Shown piece after piece: positions 1-11,400 of a DNA stretch of 64,000 nt; positions within the stretch are counted from its first letter, which is position 1, and each line of letters opens with the position of its first letter. Origin of the DNA: Dreissena polymorpha (Eukaryota > Mollusca > Bivalvia > Myida > Dreissenidae); assembly GCF_020536995.1 (NCBI RefSeq), contig NC_068367.1:58213726-58277725 (forward strand). Reading direction: 5' to 3'. The translations under genes were made by a program, and so were the position numbers. The notes beneath the pieces were generated by a model. That model did no database searches and was not told where the DNA came from. It saw nothing but the letters and a program-made list of their open reading frames with translations.

Positions 1-222
1 TTTTACTCCATTTGCATTGTTCAAATTTCTGAATAGTTTTAAACATATATCCTTGTCTATATATATATATCAAAATTATTATGAAAATTAATTAATTTGT
101 ACTCGGTTTACTAATGCTAGAATAATCTTGTATAAGTGTGTCGAGGGCAGCCATATTGATAATAAATGGTAAAAATTACTGTAACACCGTTAACAAAACG
201 CGACAGTCGACACGCGATATTA

Positions 223-760
223 TTACTGCGATATTTGAACAAAACAAATAACGTGCGTCGCCGCGACTGTCGTGCAAAATATCGAGTATCGCTTCGTGTG
301 TCTAGTGTCGCGATCTGAAATTAGACCGCGATACACGAGATTCGGATAATATGGGCGATATTTGAATAACAAAATATCGTGCGTCGCCGCGACAGTTGTG
401 CAAAATATCTTGCGTCGCTTCGTGTTTCGTGCGTCGCCCTTTGAACGCGACACTAGACACACGAATCGATACACGATATTTTTCGGGACAGTCGCGGCGA
501 CGCACGATATTTTTCGCGACAGTCGCTGCGATGCACGATATTTTTGCGACAGTCGCGGCGACGCACGATATTTTGCGCGACAGTCGCGGCAACGCACGAA
601 ATATATAACACGATATATCGCCTTTTGGGCTACTTCACAAGGGCGATATATCGTGTTAAAGATATCGTGCGTCGCCGCGACCTTTGCGAAAAATATCGTG
701 AATCGCTTCGTGTGTCTAGTGTCGCCCTTGATGAAAGAAGGGCGAGATTATAGATGGCCC
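223..760. repeat. Clustered direct and inverted 28-30 bp repeats (GC-rich motif)
   Basis: A motif of about 28 bases, centred on GCGACAGTCGCGGCGACGCA followed by CGATATTT, occurs at least four times in the forward sense (about 483-600) and at least three times reversed (about 250-285, 370-405, 663-695). A perfect-looking short palindrome around the sequence ACGATATATCGCC and its complement lies at about 606-657. The motif itself contains the self-complementary GCGACAGTCGC. All reading frames through it are arginine-rich repeats and are not convincing proteins. It could be the subterminal repeat region of a DNA transposon or a small satellite; I cannot decide which. Confidence 0.75.
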
Positions 761-1493
761 TATCCGGTTTCCATATAAGACTCAAATATTTCGCGTGGTT
801 TACCTTTTCAAGAATGAAGTGATGAAAATGTTGGGAGTATGACAGGTCTTCTTTTCTGTGTAATGCTAAGGATTTTACATTTAACAGGATGGAAATGCAT
901 CAAACAGACCTGCTTCCATCGACCAGCAGCGTCAATATCTTGCTTGAGGTTTTGGGCGTTAGAGTAGTTGTTGATATTTTTGTAGATGACACTTTTCTAT
1001 GGTTTTGATGTGTGTGCTATTTAGTGTATTTGCGTTTGCATGCGTTCACATTTATTTTTTTATCCAGGGCAGTTTGTCGTTGTTCTAATAAGTGAAGTTG
1101 GTATGTTTAAGATGGTAGTTTCTCGAAAGTAACTATAAACATACCTACATCATTCGCATGGTATTTACGGTACACAATTGCAATCTAAAAAATACGGCCT
1201 TTGAAATAAACAATATTAATGAAACTATCTCGACAATATAGTTTGACGCGTTAAATAACGACGCCAACTGAAATCTAAAATTTGATTGTATCCATAAATA
1301 ATGCACACGCACACACTGGTGTGTATCCTGGCTCGACATACTTTGGTTGAAAATGTCAAGTTTCTGCTTAGTTAAGTTCCTGAATTGTAATGTACATGAA
1401 GTAAAGGAAACCCGCACACTATCCATGTTGAGATATTGCTATGACAACATCATACTGATCTGAACATGTGTCTGCTTTTATTTCATTCCACAG

Positions 1494-1643
1494 GACGGCG
1501 GCGGTCCGGGCACCGTGACAAAGGTTTCCTCGTTAATTAAATCCGACTTTGTGTGGGTCATGTGGGACCAGGGCCTGGCACGTGCGTGGGACTACCTTAT
1601 CGGCGTGCGCGGCAGATACGAGCTGTTAATATTAGAGGATTGA
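1494..1643 (+). CDS. Last coding exon of an upstream gene, MIB/HERC2 domain C-terminus
   Basis: The exon follows a pyrimidine-containing acceptor ending in CAG at 1491-1493 and reads in phase 0 for 49 codons to a TGA at 1641-1643. The peptide begins DGGGPGTVTKV, continues with VWVMWDQGLARAWDYLIGVRG and ends RYELLILED. This is the second half of a MIB/HERC2 domain, in which the pattern DGG-G-GTV, V-V-WD-G, Y-G-GKYDL is typical. In the family this domain sits in ubiquitin ligases (Mind bomb, HERC2) and in several invertebrate proteins with repeated copies, where it binds partner proteins. The exon is more GC-rich than its flanks. A polyadenylation signal AATAAA lies at 1704-1709. The rest of the gene must lie to the left of the window, so the full protein cannot be named. 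Confidence 0.8.
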   Translation, partial: DGGGPGTVTKVSSLIKSDFVWVMWDQGLARAWDYLIGVRGRYELLILED

Positions 1644-2092
1644 CAGTAATTGCCCATGTCACCAACGAATTATGGCCTTATCGCAAATATTATCTGATGG
1701 AAAAATAAATATCCATGAGAACACAGAGTTATGAAATTTGCGTATATATTAGCCAATGGACATATAAACATAAGAGTACATATAGGCTGATGAACACTGT
1801 TTTTATGCGAAGTGTACGACTGGTACATATTGGACGATAAGAACTTAAATTTACCTATATAAACATGTCAATCAGTTATTAAAGGTAAGAATAGTTAATA
1901 AACTCACATAGTCTTATCAATTCATGGTTAAATAGATACATGGTAAATAAAATATTGTTGAATGATAATTAAATCCGTGCATCGGAAATTTTATAAATGG
2001 TAAATAAAACCAACTGTTGAAAGATGATTCAATCGATTCATTGGTAAAATGGAAAAGCAACCATGGACAAACTACGAGAATGAATTATCTTT

Positions 2093-2240
2093 ACATGCAT
2101 ACTAGTAAATTGTGGTATGCTACATGTGTATATGCATACGTGTTCATTGTGTTATGCTACATTTTATATGCATACTAGTTAATTTTGCGCAATGCTACAT
2201 TTTATATGCATACTAGTTAACTGTGGTATGCTACATTTGA
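2093..2240. repeat. Imperfect tandem repeat, about 48 bp, 3-4 copies
   Basis: The phrase TATGCATACTAGTTAA followed by a variable stretch and ATGCTACATTT recurs at roughly 48-base spacing, with small differences between copies. Confidence 0.7.
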
Positions 2241-2605
2241 GACTTAACGTTGTTCTCTTCAATATACATGTACTACAACAGATTAGAAAACATTCCATGT
2301 TTTAATATGATTTCTGCAAGCAATTATAAGTTTTGGTTCTACGTATTTATGCACGAAATATTTGGACGTGAAGACTTTATTTTAGTGTTATCCATCCAGA
2401 AACCTAGAACTTGTTTGATATGGAAGCATGATGGTGATGTTTAAATTGTTTGTACGTGAAATGTATTTATTAAGAGTTGTTATAAGGTAGCATAAACATA
2501 AATTCTGTAGCACAACTTCAATAACATAACTGTATTGTAATTATCCTCATACTTACTCTGAATACTTATAAAAAATAATAATTAAATATATATAATGTAT
2601 GAACA

Positions 2606-2780
2606 AAAACGTTGTATTTATTTCATGCCGAAGCTGTCGACCTCACGGTCTTCATCAGCGGCCATTTTTTTCAAGATGTTACATTATTTCATTATATATA
2701 ACATCTTGAATTAAAAAATGGCCGCTAATGAAGACCGTGAGGTCGAAAGCTTCGGCATAAAATAAATACAGCGTTTTTTT
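2606..2780. mobile_element. Foldback MITE-like palindrome
   Basis: Two arms of about 75 bases are inverted copies of each other. The left arm contains ATGCCGAAGCTGTCGACCTC and the right arm GAGGTCGAAAGCTTCGGCAT. They are separated by a short AT-rich loop (about 2684-2699). The arms extend outwards into ATTTATTT / AAATAAAT. The structure is that of a non-autonomous DNA transposon with very long terminal inverted repeats. Confidence 0.8.
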
Positions 2781-3193
2781 TATATAGTACAAGGCTTATA
2801 GTAGAGACTCTGATATATATATAATTAAAACATGGCTTAATTTGAATTCAGGAATTGAATTATTTAGCCCCCAAAGAACAACACAATGCATTTACTGTTT
2901 TATTGGGGGGGGGGGGGGGGGGGCATTCATCCAGGGAGTGACTCAGAGTGAAATAGCAACGTTGTGCATTCTACTCCAGTATGAGCCCCCCTAAAGAACA
3001 TCTTGGAAACGAACTTGCCACCAAAGAAACGGTTTTGAAAATAATAACTTATTTCGTTTAGTTAGACAATACCTAGCCTTGTATCGGAACATAACGTTGA
3101 TATAAAATAATTTGCATTGTCAAGTCATTAGATTACTGGTAGGCTAAGTAAGTAATTAAAAAAAATCTTTCTTCACGCCCTAATGTGGCCCTT

Positions 3194-3406
3194 AACCCAT
3201 TTATGCCTAGCGTCTAGAAAAAAGGCCTATGCAAACAGCGTAGACCCAGATGAGACGCCGCATGATGCGGCGTCTCATCAGGGTCTGCGTTGTTTTCTTA
3301 AAGGAATTTCTAAATAAAGAAATAAATATACTAAACATCCCTAATTTTGGAAATAAATTGATCCAATGAAGAAGGATGGGAGAGCCCACTAGGCATAAAT
3401 GGGTTG
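3194..3406. mobile_element. Palindromic MITE, group B (AACCCATTTATGCC ends)
   Basis: Ends AACCCATTTATGCCTAG and CTAGGCATAAATGGGTT are inverted copies. The interior has a second palindrome, AGACGCCGCATGATGCGGCG, in the left half. A second copy with the same interior lies at 31388-31603, and two relatives with different ends lie at 11053-11263 and 14138-14346. Confidence 0.85.
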
Positions 3407-5416
3407 AAAAAGCAGTTGCCTACTCTGCCTAATGGGTAATCCGGGGCTGGTTAAAACGTGCGCTTTCATACAGCTAAGACGGTGAAAATCGACATTGATA
3501 AAAAATGAAATAGTGCGACCAAGTTGAATAACGTGTAGTTAAGACATTAATTATATGATGTAACCTCGGGTTATAACGCTTACCACATTTAACATTAGCG
3601 GATGGAAAAGCACTTGCCAAATGTTAAGCGAAATATTTCTTTGTTTCAAGGACCGCAAACAATTTCTCACTTGGTTTAAGTAGTTGATATTATTGGGAAT
3701 AAAATAAAAATTTAACTAAAGGCTAATAGCAGTGTAGAATATTGCAATCCTCGGTTCTCGTTTATTAATTCGAGGATATTACATTTTTTTGTCAGCCGAA
3801 ATATTTATGGACTTTCTGACTTGCATTAACAAAACAATCTCATTAGAATGGGGTTATAATTAGCAGCAGAAAAGTTACGATGGAATATGAACTTGTGTAT
3901 GCACTGGCTATTTCTATCACTTCAGGCTTCGATTCTTTAAGGAATTTTCGAAATGAAATCCTAGAGCTTATGTTTTAAACGTTTCTTCATTTCTTGAAAG
4001 GCAATGGTCATTATAACGCCGACGTTATGAACATCAAACTTATATCTTCGACGTCCATGTAATTATAAAACCTACAAATTTATTGACACTTATTTGTTTA
4101 TCAATTTGCCGTATCGACTTTAAGTCGTATTTATTGATTAATTACGTATCGATTTCCGCCGATAGGATCTTTGAACGTCAATCACGCTCACGTTAGGGCG
4201 GAACGTAAGCTAGTCGGCAACGTAACGCAAAAACTTTACGTCGAGTAATTTGTTTAATAGGGAAGAAAGTTGTCAGCAGATATATCCAATGTTGTTGATA
4301 ACATCTTGAATTGTATACATGGGTTAGTGCATTGCACAAAGACTTTGGTATAATTCTGTAAATGGTTCTACCGTGAAACACTAGATTTGTGTAGGCTATT
4401 TTAATGAGGAATATGTATTGTGGATGATGTGTTGAATAAAATACATAGAATATGCATACAGGATATTCATTAAATATAATATCGTCAATATAACACTGGA
4501 AACGCGATATTCTGCTCAACCAGAATAGTTTCTATATAAGAATAAAGTAACTAAAGCATAACTGAACAGTGACAAGCAAAACAACATTTACATGCCAATA
4601 ATTATATAACAAAGACGGACTTTGTTGTTGTCACAATACACGAATGAACTGTATATTGACCGGTCCACGTTTAGCCGCATTAACGTAACGTACGTACATT
4701 TGACGTTAACGCGACGACTGGCTAAGCGACGTGAGTACATACGTTTAGAGGGATTGCATTTGACCTGGCCTTAGGTGCATATATCAACTCGTGAAACAGT
4801 GAAAGATAGGACTACTCAAACGAACAACACCACACGTTATAAGCAGGTGTCGCGACACTTTTTGACAACAAAAAATTGGGCCGCGGTGAACTGGGGTTGC
4901 ATTTTTGTTTTGTTTTCGGGGATGAGTGAAAATTGAAAAACAATGACTAGCTAGTGGCTGTGTCACCGTTCAAAGGATTGGGCGTTAAACATTAGTCAAC
5001 AGATCGGGAATGTGATGTGGAGTTAATTGAGCAAATTAAATTAGGTCATTAATATTTCGAAGTAAACAAATACAACTGTGTTAGATTTGATATTTTCGTA
5101 CCACTGCCAAGTCATGTTTTGGCTAACTGTTTGTATTGTGTTGAAATTTGGATTTTTAAGCAAAGAATGTGAAATAAATGTATAAAATATGTGTGCATAA
5201 AATAGCAAAATAAGGACGGTGTGGTTTAACATTTTATATAAATGAAGAGATTGTTACAAAGTATTACATGACTTACTGGTGAATTTTTAGCAATGTATGT
5301 GTAAATATGTAACATAAGGAAATACAACCATAGTTTTTAAATACAACCAAATTAAAGTACCCCAAACGGAGTTGAACTATTTCTACAATCAGCAGTGTAT
5401 TCGCGATTTTAATGAA

Positions 5417-8400
5417 ATGTTCTTGACATCAATGATGATGTTGGTCATTCTGGTGTCAGTGTCCGGGTTTAACGTCAACACAAGAAACGTCAAAGTATAC
5501 AAGGAAACGGACGGCTCATATTTCGGATATTCGGTGGCCATTATGAAATTCAGAGGGAACTGGTACGTGCAAACTAATCAAAAAGAACTTCATTAAACTA
5601 TAGATAACCTTATAGGATTGTTTTTGCCTGATACATGATTGTATTATTAAATGTCCATGGTGAAGTCAGTATAGTCAGCATTAATATATTGAATTCATGT
5701 GTGTTTGTTTTTTTCAATTAACGTCAAAGTCAGTTTACCCTTTGTACATTGAATTTTTCTGAAATTAGCAAACGCATCGTGGGGTAGATAAAACATTAAA
5801 TTGCCCTATGCATGGGCAACAACACACAATACAAATATTAATACGGAAGTCCGTTCAACGTCATCACGTTTTCGTAAATCATAGATCTAAGGTGTACTTG
5901 TGTTTTTGAGGGAGGTTGACTCGATGAAATCAGAAACGGTATTCTTTCGTCTAATAACGTCTGATTCGTGACGTTACGTTAACGTAACATTACTTTCGTT
6001 TACATTGCAATCTATGAAAAGCGATCACAAGCTATCCGGTCGAAGTAGTCAATCATTTAGCTCGTAAATCTACGTCGACTCACCTTGCTACGTGTTGACA
6101 CATTTGATGTTTAAACGCAATAATATTTAGCCCCGGGGGACCCTTTGCCTGTGCGTATGCGAAAAAGGAGATGATAGAATAGTGTTAATGGGGATCTTAA
6201 CAGGAACTTTATATGTTGGGAGGTTTGAGTATTTTAGGATGTATTACTTACAAAGTTAAAGGTTTTGCGTATTGGAGAAAAAAAATTGCCTTTTAAAAAT
6301 TTGTGCATTTTTAAACCAACAAACCAACATTTTGCTTACGGTAAACATGAAACCAATTAACCAAGCGAAAAAAACAAAGCCCTATTAAACTCTAACGTCC
6401 ATTCAACGAACATGTTACCAACGAACTAATAAACCAATCAGCCTTCAAAATACATTAAAGAATAATCAAACTTACATCCAATAGCCAACCGAAAGACAAA
6501 AATACCAGAAACATGTCAAACAATTAACCAACAAAAACCATGAAGGAATTATCCAACTAAATTCCATTCAGCGAATCAAACGACAAAATCACCAGCAAAG
6601 TAATCGACACATTAACCAAGAACATCAAACCTATCATTCGCTTTTATGTGAGACGCCATCTGAGAAAACGGGGCTTAATGCATGTGCGTAAAGTGTCATC
6701 CCAGATCAGCCTGTGCAGTCCGCACAGGCTTATCAGGGACGACACTTTCCGCTTTTATGGTATTTTAAATTTCAAGGAAGTCCTTCCTTACCGAAAATCC
6801 AGTTAAGGCGGAAAGTGTCGTCCCTGATTAGCCTGTGCGGACAGCACAGGCTACTCTTGGATGACACTTTACGCACATGCATTAAGCCCCGTTTTCTCAG
6901 AACGCGACTCGTATAAACCAACTTATGAACAGTCAGTGAACAACCGAGCTATGACCATTAGTCTAATAAACATACAGTCGACCAACAACATACTAATTAA
7001 TAATCAAAACAACCAACCAACTCTAAAACAACCACTCAACCAACGAATGACGGACTTAAAAGTAGCCAGTCTGATAACCAAACAACCATCAGTCCAGCCA
7101 GCCAACAGCAGAACAAATGTTCTAACTTACCAACCAAAAAAATTCTTTCTGAACCAACCAAAAACATCCTTTCAGAACCAATCAAACAACATCATTGAAT
7201 CAAGGAGCAAACTAACCGATATACCTATCAAACAGCCCTATTATCACTCACCCAAGGTTCCATTTTAACAACACATTGTCTCACCCAGTCCTAGCTAAAC
7301 AGTCATTTCGCCCCATTGGTGAAAAAGGTGTCATGATCCTTCATACTTAAATGTCACATAGTACCTGTTTGCACTAATGGGGCGATTTGTTTTGGAACAA
7401 AAGTAACCTTTTTAACTTGATGCATTTTTGCTAACTGTATTATATAAATGCACTCGTTTTCATGATTCCAGTTAACTTACATAAAGCTTTTAATTAAGTC
7501 ACAACAAACATTTGCACGGTATACTTAGTATGTCTTCGGCGTGATGTTATGGGCTTGGTTATCATAAGTCCATCGTGCTCTAGGCTGTTTAAGCACATCC
7601 GCAATGACATCCGTATTTTGAATCGAATGAGTAACATTTTAAGCCAAATGAGTAACATATCAGGTTACCCGATTTCTCAATGAATATGAAACATGATACA
7701 GCGAGAATTGCAATAGAACGACAATTGTGATACATGGTTACACCTTATCGTACAATAAGTTCAATAACCTTGCAATATAGTGAACATGTAACGCACGTGT
7801 TCTTCATACAGATTATTTTAGTGACCGTTATTATGTGCACTTTATACCATTAGTGTTGCCACTTTGTTTGCAATAATGTTAATAAAACAATTTAATAATA
7901 AATAAAATACATTTTTAAGGGGAATGGTCCCTATTATAAATCATGAATGACGTCATAGGTCAAGAAAATACTATGTAAAACTTAATACCGTCCAAACTAT
8001 CGATTTTTTGTACAGACAATTTCACATGTTTTATTTTGCATTTCGTAGTTTTGTATTTGCTTTGTCTAAAGTTTAAACGGCAAAGATTTCAGCTATTTGA
8101 AACGATTCAAATGTAAGTTGGATAATCATTTTGTCATTCTGGACAATTTTTTTTTGCTCGTGGGCGATATTGGTCATTTCCCAAGTAACCCGATGAAACG
8201 GGCGAGACAAATGCAAAGTTACTATACTGGAAAAAATAAATTTCAGTAATAAGTACCACTCGCATGTAAATACATCGGGGAGATTGATGGCTATCACATC
8301 ATTAATTCACACCTTCACACCAGTACGGCAGATACAAATTTACACACAGCAACGTCGACTCTCAAAAACAACGTTTAACGCTTATAGTGCGACATCAACA

Positions 8401-11400
8401 CCACGTTTGTCAGACGAAGTGACAGAAAACTCATAAAAAATTAAAGGTCACACAGGATCACATTTGATGGAATTTACTAACAAGCCCTTTTCGCTTGACT
8501 TGAACTGACTTCGGTCATATAATATTTCTCCCTTTTCACCGATTTGTTATGAATAGCTGAAGACATTTTTACAACTATTTGCCATGGACACCGGAGAATA
8601 AAACCCCTTCCAATTAATAATAATATTTACCGATCTTTTGTGGATAAACATGCTAACGTTTTGTAATCTAACAGGAAAAACCCGTTTACCATAACATATA
8701 GAACACAACATTCTGTAAATAGTTAAAATTGCAAATCTCACTTATCCATATTTATATATACCAATAGCATTGCTAAGTCGGTCTTTTCTAATGCATGCAA
8801 TGGTATTCGCGACCGACCCAATGAACAGCATACAACGTCTTAATTATATGCGCCGTGCTCTTTGAAAATGGGGTGTAATGCATGTGCTTAACGTGGCGTC
8901 CCAGATTAGCTTGTGCAGTCCGCACAGGCTAATCAGGGACGACACTTTCCACATAAACTGGATTTTTACTAAGTAGAGAATATCTTTGACGAAAAATACA
9001 TGTACTATAACAGTGGAAAGAGCAGTCCGCACAGGCTAATCTGGGACGCACTTTAAACCACATTTTCACAGAGCACGGCTCACATATAATACGTAATGCA
9101 CAATGCATATTATATAGGGTGAACCTAAAGGACATATGCACGAGTATATCCGATGGAGAAGAGCTCAGCAGCCACAGTTATTTTAGTCTAAACCCTCGAT
9201 GTTAAAGAATAACATTCAGTTTGTACCTATCTTGTTTATTGCTCACATATTATAATTGAACCTCGGTCTGGGAAAACGGGGCTAAATTCTTGTGCGTCAA
9301 GGATCGTCCCATATTAGCCTACACGGCCCGCATGTGCTAATATGGGAAGACACTTTCCGCTATTATGGTAGTTTTCGTTTCAAGGATGTATCTTCTTAGC
9401 GAATATGTAGTTTAGGTGGAAAGTGGTGTCATTGAATCTCGAATGATACTTTACGCACATGCATTAAACCTCGTTTTTCCAGAGCGAGACACGTATTAAA
9501 GATCGCCGACTTCTCTTATCGTGTACGTATATTTACAGGTTACTGGTTGGAGCGCCCAAGGCCAATGACCCTCTACAGGCCCCTGAGAGAATGGGGGCCG
9601 AGCTTGGTGTGCGCACCCCGGGCGTCCTGCACTACTGTCCGATAGACGGCACGGACACCAAGTGTTACCAAATACCCGTAGATCCAACAGGTATGGTGTT
9701 TAGGCTTTTCGTTAAATAAACGCAAAATTACGTGTTTAGGATTTTCGTTCAAAAATTGTGCCACAAAACGATTTCTATTTAAAAGACGAAAATGTATTAA
9801 TTTTATGTAAACGCCATATATACTTGTAATTAATTTACCTCACTTACACTTCACACTAAACTACCGTAGACGCCACTATAGACGCTATACTAGATGCTAT
9901 ACTAGATGCTATACTAGACGCTATACAAGACGATATACAAGACGCTAAACTAGACGCTTTACTAGACGTTATACTAGACGCTATAATAGACGCTATACTA
10001 GACGCTATACAAGACGATATACTTGACGCTTTACTAGACGCTATAATAGACGCTATACTAGACGCTATACAAGACGATATACTTGACGCTTTACTAGACG
10101 CTTTACAATACGAATACTAGACGCTATACTAAACGCTAAACTAGCCGCTATACTAGACGCTATACAACGTCCCAGACGTCGTTTAAGGTAAGCCTGTGCA
10201 GTCCGCATAGGCTAATAAGGAACGACAATTTCCAACTTTACCGGATTTTCGTTAAGAGGAAATTTCCTTTAAACGAATTTTTCAATTTAAGCAGAAATAG
10301 GCGTCCCTGATTATTCTGTGCGGACTTCAAAAGTTTATCGCGGACGACACTACGCACATGTATGAAACCTCGTTTTAACATAGCTAGTTTTATACATATT
10401 ATCCATTATGATTAACCGATTACTTCACTATTTTTCTCGTCATCGTTCACCACCCCAGTCTCGCCCAGTTGATGGATTTTGATTTTACAGTCACTTTTTG
10501 ACTAGTTTATCTATGTATGATCATTGGTTCATTCACGGTGTATCATTTTATCCAAATACTCATCTGTAAACGTCATTGCACTTTACTATGCTAGAAAAAA
10601 GTGATTAAAATTACACATAAGTGCAAAGCACCCGGTGTATCCTTGTAGTGCAATGAAATGTAATGTGATATTGCGTAAGCATTATGTAAGGTACCAGTAA
10701 TCCAACGAAATAAATAAGTAAATAAAGTGTAATGTAATTTGATCTAGTAATGTAATGTTATTTTGATGTAATTTGGTGTAATGTTTATGGTATTTTATGC
10801 ACAGTGTATTTTATATAGTGATGTGTTATTGTTGTTGTGCGGTGTAGTGAATTTTAATGCAATGTAATGTAATTTAATTAAATTAAATGCATGCAATACC
10901 ATAAAAGTTAATGTAGTGTAATTTAACGTTCTGAATAAGTATGAAAGCATAATTGCATACACTGGTCATGTTATATCATTTAGCATACTGCTGAAGTATT
11001 GAAGTTTACTAGCGTAATATAGGTTTATGAACTGTTATTTAGTGTACGATAGTTAACCCTTTCAGTGCGGGAACCGAATTTCAAAGGCCTTTGCAAACAG
11101 TTTGGATCCAGATGAGACGCCACAGAACGTGGCGTCTCATCAGGATCCAAACTGTTTGCTATTCTGATAGTATTCTTTAAAAAATCGAAGCAAATGCTTA
11201 TTTTATAAATTCAGCAGACGACATTTTAGCAGAAGACAAATTTCCCAGCATGCAAAGGGTTAACTGATAACGGAGTAGTTTAATCATACAATTAGTTAGT
11301 ATTACTGCAGTATTATTACCCGGTACATATGATCGGTGTACTTGTATGCGTTTATAGTTAAGTGCAAACTACGTGATACGGTGTCTTGCGGTATTCAATC

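Larger units (their letters stand above)
1644..5416. other. Intergenic region between the MIB/HERC2-domain gene and the integrin gene
   Basis: AT-rich DNA with no supported exon. It contains the polyadenylation signal of the upstream gene, an approximately 48-bp tandem repeat (2093-2240), a foldback element (2606-2780), an 18-base G run near 2906, and a palindromic MITE (3194-3406). The integrin promoter must lie in its right half, but I could not fix a TATA box or start site. Confidence 0.6.

Noticed and set aside
362-778. Open frames of 69-138 codons on both strands, rich in Arg, Asp and Thr
   Set aside because: They arise from the repeated GC-rich 28-mer. The peptides are simple repeats and appear on both strands.
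889-960. Possible exon after ATTTAACAG, reading WKCIKQTCFHRP
   Set aside because: The acceptor is plausible but the donor is poor, and no frame links it to the MIB/HERC2 exon or to any family.
2906-2925. G runs here and near 29148 as quadruplex elements
   Set aside because: They are single homopolymer runs, common in assemblies and prone to length error. No further structure was seen.
5372-5416. Upstream extension of the integrin first exon
   Set aside because: It opens with TTG, not ATG. The ATG at 5417 directly precedes a good signal peptide, so it was chosen.
6861-7268. 135-codon Asn/Gln/Thr-rich frame
   Set aside because: It begins inside a MITE and runs through AACCAA low-complexity DNA in an intron. 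No domain is present.
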